The translations under genes were made by a program, and so were the position numbers. Positions 13,890 to 23,413 of a DNA stretch of 64,000 bases are shown here, piece after piece; position 1 is the first letter of the stretch, and the number at the start of each line of letters is the position of its first letter. The DNA is from Nissolia schottii (Eukaryota; Streptophyta; Magnoliopsida; Fabales; Fabaceae): the NCBI GenBank assembly GCA_003254905.1, contig QANU01107674.1, forward strand, positions 62,001 through 126,000, in the 5' to 3' direction. The notes below the pieces were generated by a model, which was not told the origin of the DNA, did not search any database, and saw only the letters and a list, made by a program, of their open reading frames with translations.

Positions 13890-14085
13890 TAATGGTTGTG
13901 TCTGTTGGAGATATTAGGCCTACTGTCTTGGTACTGTTATGTCCAAATGCATGAAATAGTTTTGTCTCTATGCTTGAAGTGGTTGTGTCTTGTGCTTTGT
14001 CACGGTTAGGTCTATGATTACTAGTTGGTTATGTCTGTCTACAAAATACTGTTGTGTCTTCCTATTTTATTTGGTTATGTCTGTT
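13890..14085 (+). repeat. GGTTGTGTCT motif cluster inside the protease gene (intron)
   Basis: About eight motif copies (for example GGTTGTGTCT, GGTTAGGTCT, GGTTATGTCT) lie between the coding blocks that end near 13855 and start near 14149. They fall in non-coding sequence only. Confidence 0.88.
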
Positions 14086-14382
14086 TACACAGAATGTGAT
14101 TATGAAAATATGTTAATGTCTCTTACATTTCAACTATTGTACTTGCAGCAAGCTACCCGCTTCAACGAGTACAACAACCCGGACAACACCAGCTCGTGGA
14201 TCGTCTACTAGACGTCTGATCTAGTAAATGCTTTTCTAAGTGATGAGAAGACCCGGGGAACGCTGAGTTTCACATGATGTAATTTCTTTTTTTCATTTTG
14301 TAATTTTTTATTTATAACTAATGATTTTTTTTTTNTAATTTAATAATTATGTTTATGATTATTTCTCTAAGAAAAATCGGGA

Positions 14383-15264
14383 TGTTACATACCTTGTACG
14401 ATCGTAAAGTAGAATAGGATTCATGTAGATTTAGGGCAAGACCGTAAAGCCCATACATGGCAACCCGTGATGCCTGATGTCATGTATCATGTAGATTAGG
14501 ACTAACTATCAGGAATTTATGGACTCAGGCAATGTATCCCCAACTGTCGTGACCAAGGTACTTGGGTAGTGCGTCAAGACTAACTATCAAGAATCTATGC
14601 ACTCAGACAGTGTGTCCCCAATTGTCGTAGCCTAGATACTTGGGTAGTGGGTCCAGGATAATATATCATAAAGCAAAACCGTAATACACAGAATGTCTAT
14701 CTATAGAACTCCCCGCTTGCTTATGTTCTTATGTTTTTAAGATTACTATTATCAGTATTATTATATAAACGTTTTCATGATTGCTATATATATTGCACTT
14801 GCATGCCATGATTTTTCGAAGTGTACCATGTCGCCGTGTGGACGGCTCTCGCTGAGACTCTCCCCAGAGTTCTCACCCCTCACCTCCCCCTCCAGTTACA
14901 GGTTATGAAGCAGTGTAGCAGAGCATGGAGTTTATGGTCAGTGTAGCGACGTCAGAATCTACGAGTCAGCAGTTCACCTTGAGGTGAAGCTAACTATATG
15001 AATTATTAGTGTTATTTTTATTTTGTAATCGAGTTATGTCTAGAGTGCTCCAATTGTATATAGGCAGGATCCTCGGATCAATCACGTATTTTATCATGTA
15101 TATTTATGTTTATATAAAAGAGGTTATGATTATTCAGAAAAAGGAAGGTTTTATTTGTTTTTAATTAAATTTAAAATCCATGTTTTTACGAAAAGCGTTC
15201 TAGAGGCTTCCGTAAGGGAACTAGTCCCTTGGGTGCCGGTCACCTCCTAAGTTGGGGTGTGACA
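14383..15264. mobile_element. LTR-like sequence (possible solo or truncated LTR) in the protease gene
   Basis: An 882-bp stretch starting TGTTACATACC and ending GGGGTGTGACA, the TG...CA ends usual for Ty3/gypsy-type LTRs. It splits the ULP1 pseudogene and has no coding capacity. No matching 5-bp duplication is visible at these ends. About 250 bp further on, near 15512, the words TTTGGTATAACAG resemble a degenerate tRNA-Met primer binding site and stand just before an assembly gap. A truncated 5' LTR with some internal sequence is therefore an alternative to a solo LTR. It contains a 78-bp tandem duplication (14500-14655). Confidence 0.6.
14500..14655 (+). repeat. 78-bp tandem duplication inside the LTR-like sequence
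   Basis: Two adjacent copies, 14500-14577 and 14578-14655. Both begin GACTAACTATCA and share TATCCCCAACTGTCGT-like and ACTTGGGTAGTG blocks, with roughly one mismatch in six. Confidence 0.85.
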
Positions 15265-15530
15265 TCCTCCAACCTCCAACCATCATTCATTTATTTTGGT
15301 CAACGCCTATACCCTTTGGTTTAATTCATACCTCTATATGACCCTATTAAGGTCGACTGGCGTTTTTTGACTTGCATAGTCGAGATTGACGAAAAGGTTG
15401 ATTGACCTTATCCCATCTTGGAAGACTCGTTAGTCATTCTTGTCCTTTAACATTTCCTTATATTTTACTTAAATACCCTCATTTCAAAACTTTTATTTCC
15501 TTATAGATTATTTTGGTATAACAGTGGGAA

Positions 15531-15579
15531 NNNNNNNNNNNNNNNNNNNNNNNNNNNNNNNNNNNNNNNNNNNNNNNNN
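15531..15579. other. Assembly gap (49 N)
   Basis: A run of unknown bases between an LTR-like or internal retroelement sequence and a perfect-period 23-bp array. A single N also occurs at 14335. The true missing length is unknown, so part of the protease gene or of the retroelement may be absent. Confidence 0.98.
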
Positions 15580-15590
15580 TTTATTTTACT

Positions 15591-15807
15591 GGTTGTGTCT
15601 GAAATTGCAAACTGGTTGGGTCTAAAAATGTAAATTGGTTGTGTCTGAAAATGTAAACAGGTTGTGTCTGGAAATGTAAATTGGTTGCGTCTGAAATTAC
15701 AAACTGGTTATGTCTGAAAATGTAAACTGGTTATGTCTAAAATTGCAAACTGGTTATGTCTGGAAATGTAAACTGATTGTGTCTAATATTGCAAAATGGT
15801 TGTGTCT
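15591..15807 (+). repeat. 23-bp tandem array of the GGTTGTGTCT motif
   Basis: Nine successive units of exactly 23 bp plus a partial tenth, each GGTT[GA][TGC]GTCT followed by a spacer of the type GAAATTGCAAACT or GAAAATGTAAACT. One copy starts GATT. This is the most regular part of the motif family in the element. Confidence 0.95.
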
Positions 15808-16569
15808 TTGTACATATTTTGATTGTGTCTGCTTTTGATATGTTGTTATAAAATGACTTAGTTAATGAAATTAGAAAAGAATGGATGGAAAATGGCAAGT
15901 ACACCCCACTCTTTCCTGATTATGAAACTTACTTTTGGGAACCAACATTGGCAAAAGGAAAACGATGGGTAAGAATAACTATATTTGTCATGTTTTAGTT
16001 TATTTATTTATTTATTTTGTTTTATTTCAATAATAAATTCTCAATTCTATTGCAAGTGATGGTCCCTTTTTACCCGGACGAGCACTGATGGTTGTTTGCA
16101 GTTGACACTGTAACTCGCAAACAATACTCCTTGAGCTCGCTCCACAGTGAATGCCTTATTAATGATAAGCAGAAGATCTGCACGTTGGTTGTATGTATCT
16201 CTAATTATTTTTCAAACACAATTTTTTTTTTAATTTAAATTAATATAACATAAGTATATCATTATTTCAGGGTTTGTACATAGAGGAGCTGTACAAGAAA
16301 GCCAACCCGACTTTGAGTACACAGGGAATGACTTCCAACTAATTTGGTTAGACAAGCCAAAGCAACCTAATGCATACATCACTTTAACTACTCTCCTATT
16401 TCATTACTATAACAACTTTTATTTAAATTGCATTAATCTTATTTCAATTTATATTTCTATAATAGTCATGACTGTGGCGTGTTCACAATTAAAAACATGG
16501 AGCTATGGATGTCTGGCGTACAAATGTCAACCTGGACAGAAGTAAGCATAATTTAATTGTTTTCTTTAA

Positions 16570-16815
16570 TGGTTATGTCTTTCTATATTATATAGTTGTG
16601 TCTAATTGTGTTATGTGGTTGTGTCTGAGTATATTTTATGGTTATGCCTGATGATACTAAAAGGCTGTGTTTGTCTGTGTTATACAGTTGTGTCTGCCTA
16701 TATAATACGATTGTGTCTTCTATAATACGGTGGTTAGGTCCCCTTATGTAATAAGGTTGTGTCTTATTGTGAAATATGGTTTTGTCTATATTAATTATGT
16801 TGTTTTGTCTAACAG
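16570..16815 (+). repeat. GGTTGTGTCT motif cluster in the last protease intron
   Basis: About ten motif copies (GGTTATGTCT, AGTTGTGTCT, GGTTGTGTCT, GGTTAGGTCC, GGTTTTGTCT) lie between the STWTE donor at 16542 and the coding block that resumes near 16816. Confidence 0.88.
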
Positions 16816-17157
16816 ATCGACTGTGCCATCTTGCGAAAACAAATTTTGTGTGACATTCTCCTTCACCCATCCAACAAGATGCGTGAGCAATTGGTAAAAA
16901 TGGTTCAACAAAGCAAAAACACATGCCGCAACAAAAGGGAACAAAAAGCGGGTGTGAATGCATGTAGCCCTTTCTATGATCCAAACACAAATGGGCTACT
17001 AAAAGGAAAAAAGGGCGCGCCAAAAAGTGACACAACTAATTCTTTTTTTTTTCAAGACAAAACTATATGTTTGTGTAGTACAATATTTGTACATATTTTA
17101 TTTCCAAAAAAATTGGGCATTTTTTATTCACGCATTGTTGTATAAATATTACTGTAC

Positions 17158-17630
17158 CGGTTAGGTCTCGTGTAAATATATGGTTAGGTCTACTAGCAAA
17201 GAGATTTAGGTCTGAATCTACTGGAGGTTAGGTCCCATCAAATTATTTGGTTGGGTCACATGCAGTAACGTGGTTATGTCTCATGTATTAATGTCATTAG
17301 ATCTTTTAAATAATAGTATACCGTACATCTTTCAAATGAATTAGACTTTTTTCTAATAAGTAATAATTCTAACAGTTAGTAAAAAAAATTGAATAAACCA
17401 TAGAAGAAAATTGGTTATGTCTTGTTTAAGAAAGTTGTCTCATTTTACGAACGGTCTTGTGTCTAAAAATGAAAAAGGTTGTGTCTGAGTAAAACAAATG
17501 GTTGTATCTTAGTAAATAAATGGTTGTGTCTTAGTAAAATAAATGGTTGTGTCTAAAATATGAAAAATGTCGTGTCTGAGTAAAATAAACAGTTGTGTCT
17601 GACTAAAACAAATGGTTAGGTCTCGTTTAT
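17158..17630 (+). repeat. Motif clusters in the spacer between the two convergent genes
   Basis: Two groups, about 17158-17300 (mainly GGTTAGGTCT-like) and 17408-17625 (mainly GGTTGTGTCT-like with GAGTAAAATAAA spacers). The second group repeats the arrangement seen near 12520-12670, including the lead-in AAGAAAGTT and CATTTTACGAACG words. Confidence 0.85.
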
Positions 17631-19190
17631 ACAAATTCAATTAGTTTTTGCCTTCTTGATTGGTTTCTTTACGTCTTTCTCTGTTAAAGATTGCTTTCTA
17701 AGCTTAATTGGGTTGCCCTTCCTTCTAACATGTTTTGGGCTCCTAACATCCCTAAGATTCTCATCAATCACATTAGTTGCTTGTATCTCACATGATGCTT
17801 GTTCTACTTCGCATGGTATATCCATCATTAATCGCCCAAGGCTCTTTAGTCCCTCTATATAAAATCGACTTCGTTGTTCGGATCTTGATGCGACATCAAC
17901 AAGGTCGTATGAAATCATAATAGCTTCATCATAACGAGCTATCCTAGCTGGCACACGAGTTTCATCACAACTACTCTTTATGCGAGTGTGTCTTCGAGTT
18001 ATGTTCTTGCTCCATCTTTGTATTATATACCTTTGTGGAAATTGTTTCATTCATTGGACACCTAACACAGTAATGGCATGACAGCATAAAATGCCACTAA
18101 ACTCAAATCGCTTACACAATCACTTGACCTCATTGTTGTCTACTTGGAACTCCACCTCATATGACCTATCCCATGAGCTTGAACTATCTTCCACCACGTT
18201 GTACACTACCCTTAACTCATCTTGTGACTTCATAATCGCATTGCAATCAATCTTTGCATGAAATTCTTTTTGCACATCTCGATACTTGGAAATAGTGTAC
18301 TCGGCTTGAAAAAAGTCTCTCAAATGCAATCTTCGATGCACATTGAATTGAAGTATTAAAGTCTTTGAAACCAGTTTCTTCTTCTATTTGAACCTTCCTG
18401 GCAAGCGCTGAAACCACCACACAAATGAAATAATGGCATGTGATGTGAAATTAAATTAAGACCTAACGCCTTAGCATTATGAGACCTAACCACGCTATGC
18501 TGAAAGACATAAACCTCTTAATTAACATAAAAAAATACCATAACTAACCATTATCATACTGGTTCACAAATTGGTGAAGGTTGCTACTTTAGTTGTGAAA
18601 GCCATCAAAAAATGCATTCATACTTTCACTTCTTTGTGTGCTTGACATGCCAGCGCAAAATTCATGTCTAAAGTATACTGGGACCTACCTATGGCAATCA
18701 TTAAAAACTCATGTGCAAATTTATTGTTAATAAAAAAATATATATTGCTGGACTTAACCATCATATATATAGACCTAATAACGTTGTTAACATAGACACA
18801 ATGCTTACCTAAAATCCATGCATTGTTTTGAAGACTATACTTGTCGACAAGCACATTCCATTCCCTCTCAAACTCTTGTTAATGTCCATCTTCATGCTTA
18901 GATACTCTGTGAATCCTTTTAACTTGTCTGGAATTTTCTTCAATATGTGCCAAATACACCAACGATGATGAGTTGTGGGGAACACTACTTCAATTCCATG
19001 CTTTATTAACATACACTAGTGACTAGTCTGTTATGATTCTCAATGGTGCCTTCCCCTTCATGCATCTCAAGAAACATTGAAATAGCCAAAAAAAGATTCT
19101 TTCTCTTCAGACCCAAGCAACCCACACCTAAACAAAACAGAATTCCCATGATGATTAACACCAACAAAACATGCAAAAGGCATATTGTAC

Positions 19191-19382
19191 CTATAAATAA
19201 AATTATAATTGCGGTTATGTCTAGTATAATAACACGGTTAGGTCAAGTTTGGTAAAATAAGTTAGGTCTATAATCGCATAAAGTTATGTCGTATGTTATT
19301 ATGTGGTTAGGTCACGTACAACATTTCGGTTAGGTCTCAAATATCAAAGTAGTTAGGTCATGTAAATAATAATGTACCGTAC
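19191..19382 (+). repeat. Motif cluster within a transposase intron
   Basis: A 192-bp intron of the minus-strand transposase. It splits Met codon AT/G between FDLTCLTN and YNMPFACF. It carries about six plus-strand GGTTAGGTC[TA]-like copies, so the motifs are antisense to the gene here. The flanking exons have none. Confidence 0.85.
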
Positions 19383-19441
19383 ATGTTGGTCAAGCATGTC
19401 AAGTCAAACGAGATCACATCTCCAAAATATTCGTATGTCGC

Positions 19442-20757
19442 TGACAAGTGTCATATTTTGGTATTTTCGTAGGTTAAAATGACACTTATCTACATTGTTT
19501 TATATGAATTTACTAACTAATTTCTCCACTTTTGTAGGATTTTAATATAGTTCAAGAGAATGGATACTTATATTGTAAAATAATGAAATTCTTGTTAAAT
19601 TCCCACAGAGATATGAGGCATGGAGCAAAGGGCTTAGAAGCAAGAAGAACCGAAGGTCCAATTGAAGTTCTGGCTGTTCAGCACCCTCATAGAGCCGCTC
19701 AGCGACCTCTGTCTCAAATGGAATTGCTTAAAAGTGAAGTAACTTAGGAGTGAAGCAACCTTTAACCGCCAAGCAGTCCGATCAGCGGTCCCCTGAATCT
19801 GCTCAGCGGACTGAGCCTGAAAACTCTATAAAAGAGGAAGCAATTCACCAATTCGGGGGGATTCATTCAGAAACCAATTTCAGAACACTTCACCAATTGA
19901 GATCACAGAGAGCTTAGAGACTTAGCAGCGAGAGGAAAGCAAATAAGGAAGCCAAGAGTTATCGAAGGAGCACGGGCGACACTCACCATGGCGGCGTGAG
20001 AACGTGTCATGGTGAGCGTACATCACCTTACGCCTTTGATTTCTTCTTGTAAGATGGACATTTAATCCTCTTGTTGTTGGAATTTAGCGAGTACTATGGT
20101 TTGATTGTATCCATTTAACTTTTATATATGAAGTTATTAAATTCCATGATTTACATGATTTGATCTTGAGCCTACTTCCTGTTTTAGTTTGATCAAGTAC
20201 GACTTGAATTAAGGTTTGATTTGCGTGCAAAAGCAACATAATTGAATCGGAGCTAGATTAATTCATTCAATATTCCTAATTGCTAGAGATAGAGTTAGGG
20301 CTATTAGTCATTTTAACACCCGAAATTATATCGGTTTGCTTTGTTAGTTTGTGCAAGAGATTGACAAAACGGCAAAGGGAACCGAATGATCTTTTCATGC
20401 TTGAAAGAGATGAATAAGATAAGAACTAGTGGCGAGGAATCAAAGGAATTGATAATTCATATGCATTGAGTTGATGGATATATGAAAATTGTATTGCGAA
20501 TTAATTCCCAAAAAGTTTTTCTATCTGGTTTTCACTCGGTGTCATTTTATCGCTTTATTTTAATTTGTTTGTTTTAAATTATAAAATCGCAAACAACCAT
20601 CTATCTTGCCTAGTTAACAAAAGTAAGAATGGCTTTATTATCTAACTCCTTGTGGATACGACTATACTCGACTATACTACAATTAAATCCCTCGTGGATT
20701 TGAAAGCTGTAAAGTAGAATATATATAAAACGACGAGAGTGTAAAAAGCTTTCAACA
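19442..20757. mobile_element. Solo LTR inserted in the transposase gene
   Basis: A 1316-bp sequence begins TGACAAGTGTCATATTTTGG and ends TTTCAACA. It holds a TATA box (TATAAAAG at 19827-19834) and the late-LTR word CTTGTGGATACGACTATACTCG-like text near 20650. It has no coding capacity. The flanks are GTCGC (19437-19441) and GACGC (20758-20762), a 5-bp target duplication with one change. The transposase frame reads SRA on one side and TYEYFGDV on the other, so the insertion point is confirmed by the protein. Confidence 0.85.
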
Positions 20758-21439
20758 GACGCTCGACTCTTAGCATCGCACTAAAAAGCATGGGTGATTC
20801 GCCTTTCATCATCATTTAGAATTTCATAGTAAAAGTTGCCATTTTGAGCCTACATCTTATGAAAGTATTGGATCATGGCTTACCCATCACCTTCCAACCC
20901 AACGCCTCTAACTTCCGTCCTTAAGAAATTCCTAACATCCCTCTTTGTGATGTAATATTTTCTGCTCCACCAACTTCATGTAACAAAGAGTTATAAGTCT
21001 TGTATGTTCGTGACCCTACACTATCATCCACCTCAATACTCCTTTTTGCAAACATTGGTATGAATCTGTTGGATGCAAAGTGTCTTGATTTTGATGGACT
21101 TGTTGCATGAGAGTGCTCCAAAACAACTTTGTTGATCACCCAAGCCCCGTCAGTGTTATTTGATGTAATGATCTTGGCCTTGCAATATGCAGCAACAAAA
21201 GGGTTCATCCTCTCTGATGGTGGTAACTTCGATCGACTCTTGCCCTCCCTAAACATGTAATTATACGGCACCTCAAAACCCCAAATTCATCAGATTTTGT
21301 GTTTTTAATTTTGTACTCAAATTCCACACTAGTTGCATAGTCTTTATAAAAATCATGAACATCTTCAACGAACTCAAATTGCATACCGACAGTTGAGATA
21401 ATAATATTTATACTTGATTCGCCTATATACAGACATACA

Positions 21440-22085
21440 AAAAAAATGCATATTCAGTAAAATACACCTAGTTAGTAGTTATAAGTTAGACCTAATTAAT
21501 ATAATCAATTAAACTTTATTTAATTCATTAAAATACCTTCAGGTTCTTCAAAGTTTGACACCCTTCATCCTTGCATTCTCGTCAAATGTTGATAAAACAA
21601 TCACTTCATTGTTAATGTCAGTGGTAACTTGAGTTGGAGTGTTGGAGCCACGTACCACACTCTCTGTGAAGTAAGACATTGCAATTGTGTTGTAGGAGAC
21701 CTAACCATTATTCAATTGTAGACCTAACTTATCAACTTTCTAAGACATAACTTTGGTTTATATCTAAACACAACCATCATGTTATTATAAGACACAACCA
21801 TTTTATTATAATAGACCTAACATGAGTTGAAATGCTGGAGCAACGTAGCACTATCTCTGTTAAGTAAGACACAACGACTGTGTTATAAGAGACCTAACCA
21901 TTATTTTATTGTAGACCTAAACTTATCAACTTTGTAAGACATAACTTTGGTTTATACCTAGACACAACCATCATGTTATTATAAGACACAACTATTTTAT
22001 TATAAGAGATCTAACCGTCATTTTATTTTAGGCCTAACCTAACAAATTTGTATGATATAGTCGTTGTTTATTTTTAGACACAACC
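21440..22085 (-). repeat. Motif cluster at the right subterminal region (reverse orientation)
   Basis: Some 15-18 copies of AGACCTAACC, AGACACAACC or AGACATAAC, the reverse of the left-end motif. Part of it is duplicated: the block TAGACCTAACTTATCAACTT to ATCATGTTATTATAAGACAC occurs twice (about 21715-21800 and 21910-21990). Confidence 0.88.
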
Positions 22086-22483
22086 GTCATGTATGATAAT
22101 TCACTAAATAATTACCTTCCAACAATGTGGGTTAGGGCGGCGCCGCCGTAGCATTGTTGAAACCTTCCAACAACAACTCCGTGAACAAGGACTCTTTTCC
22201 AAAGAAATTTAGTGGATTTGTCGTCGACAACTCCATGAACCGATAGTAGAACAAATCAAAATCGCAGAACAGATCGAGAAATGAAAAACGAACAAGCAAC
22301 AACGAAACGATAAATCAGAGCAAAACACAGAGAGAATGAGAAAATGCAGGAGATGAAGAATGAGCAGTTATCTCAAAGAAGGCACGTGGTTTGTTAGGGT
22401 GAGCAGTTTGCTCACTCAGTCGAGGATTTTATTAAAATAGGATGGGTATGCAACATATATTCAAACACTAGGTGTGCAATAAT

Positions 22484-23413
22484 AATTATCTTTTTTTATT
22501 AGCCATAATTGATTATGGCGCACTCACTCACCAAAAATCTAAAAATATTTTTAGAGATGCTCTTAAATAAAAAAGTTACTTTTAATATAATTTTATTTAT
22601 ACAGTGCATTAATTATGTGTTGTTGATGTGATGACCAGTGATAGGACTAGAGGTGAGATTTTAGCGAGAAAAATTATTGAAAATAGAATTAGTTATTTTT
22701 ACAAATCATTAGATTTGTATGTAATTCTATCTATTAATATCAATGATGCATAATTATATAACTATGAAAAAGTAATGATGTATGAAACAAATGCTTTTAT
22801 CTTTTATTTTACAAAGGTAAATCATTTTATTTGTAATAATTGGTATCCGAATGATCTTTTGATTCACTAATTACTTGAAATTTGAGAGGTTAAATGATTT
22901 AATTAAGAGTTGGTGTCTCTCCAACCCATATAATTCTATTTTGAACACTCAAATTCAAAATCAACAATTAAAGGTTGATAACGAATATAAAAAAAATGTA
23001 ATGGTGCATTTAGTTTCAATTTTTATTTACAATATTAATTTTATAAAATAAATAATGAAAAGGATAAATTCTATAAATAAAAACTAAAACGAAACTCACC
23101 CTAAGTTTCATATTGCTTCTCATGTTGGGGTTTTGAAATTGATATAAAACCTAAATTATGAATAACCCCAAAATAATTTTACCCTATTTAGCTGGTGGTG
23201 GAAATCATAAACTAAAACATGCCCTCAATTGATGAAGGTGGAGGTGAATAATTTGGTAAATAAGAAAAGTTGTACAACACAGCATGAAGAATCATATGTA
23301 TTTTTCTGGTAACCTCGTCACTGTGTTCAGTCTTATTCAGTGAGAAACCGAACTGAGAAATTAGGGTTTTGGAAAGGAATCAAATCCTCTTCCTCTTTAG
23401 AATTCCAACTACA
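22484..23413. other. AT-rich intergenic DNA and promoter of the zinc-ribbon gene
   Basis: Between the right end of the Mutator-like element and ATG 23414. Very AT-rich; the last 100 bp are probably the 5' UTR. No coding exon or clear transposon end was seen. Confidence 0.4.

Larger units (their letters stand above)
13022..17042 (+). pseudogene. ULP1-like (C48) cysteine protease gene of the Mutator-like element, broken
   Basis: A likely start is ATG 13022 (MAPKNSTSTPRR). The next coding block, from about 13190, reads AKSLTAAQKKIVEMRFGAIL and on to GVALGLPAIG. A third block, 13532 to about 13855, includes the segments IDSKDARSVVAS, DHLRAIVDVS and GFLLDGIKDYHKG. It has in-frame stops after VVAS (13586 region) and after FMRA (13660 region). 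Another block at 14149-14210 (RFNEYNNPDNTSSWIVY) ends in a stop. The catalytic half follows an LTR-like insertion: 15860-15970, 16057-16190 with H-stop-W and VDTVTRKQYSL, 16270-16380, 16464-16542 with HDCGVFTIKNMELWMSG, and 16816-17042. The DCG is the catalytic Cys motif of ULP1-type SUMO proteases. The Asp expected in the LDSL box is Ser here (SLSSL). This is a dead copy of an element-borne protease. Confidence 0.75.
17637..21679 (-). pseudogene. FAR1-type MULE transposase, split by an LTR and frameshifted
   Basis: Reading on the minus strand. From ATG 21679 an N-terminal exon starts MSYFTESVVRGS. A FAR1 DNA-binding region follows (about 21400-20920) with GMQFEFVEDVHDFYKDYA and, after a frameshift, AAYCKAKII and VVLEHSH. 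Then come GNFYYEILNDDERRIT and CDAKSRA, an LTR insertion (20757-19442), and TYEYFGDVISFDLT with the first catalytic Asp. An intron (19382-19191) leads to NMPFACFVGVNHHGNSVLF, LRCMKGKAPLRIITD (second Asp), then HHRWCIWHILKKIPDK, FEREW (Glu), AGMSSTQRSESMNAFFDGF, and a SWIM-like zinc finger CKRFEFSGILCCHAI. The end is FPQRYIIQRWSKNITRR and a basic tail. Several stops and frameshifts make it non-functional. It is either the element's own transposase or a related FAR1-like gene; the motif-filled introns favour the former. Confidence 0.85.
12073..22483. mobile_element. Large decayed Mutator-like element with ULP1 protease and FAR1-type transposase
   Basis: A region of about 10.4 kb carries a plus-strand ULP1-like protease pseudogene (13022-17042) and a minus-strand FAR1/MULE transposase pseudogene (21679-17637) that converge. 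Both are embedded in non-coding DNA full of GGTTGTGTCT-like repeats. The repeats run forward at the left end (from about 12495) and reversed at the right end (to about 22085). The borders are tentative. They are placed at a 12-bp sequence ATTATTGCACAC at 12073-12084 that recurs inverted at 22472-22483; no 9-bp target duplication was recognised. MULEs that carry ULP1-like genes are known in plants (Kaonashi-type, from memory), which supports reading the two genes as one element. Two LTR insertions, stop codons, frameshifts and an assembly gap show it is dead. Confidence 0.72.

Noticed and set aside
15591-15807. CRISPR-like regular array
   Set aside because: Spacers are near-identical to each other and the locus is plant nuclear DNA; this is a tandem repeat of a transposon motif.
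16583-17035. 150-codon minus-strand frame in the MULE
   Set aside because: It runs through the motif repeats (TQPHNT-type words) and opposite the protease exon; repeat-driven shadow.
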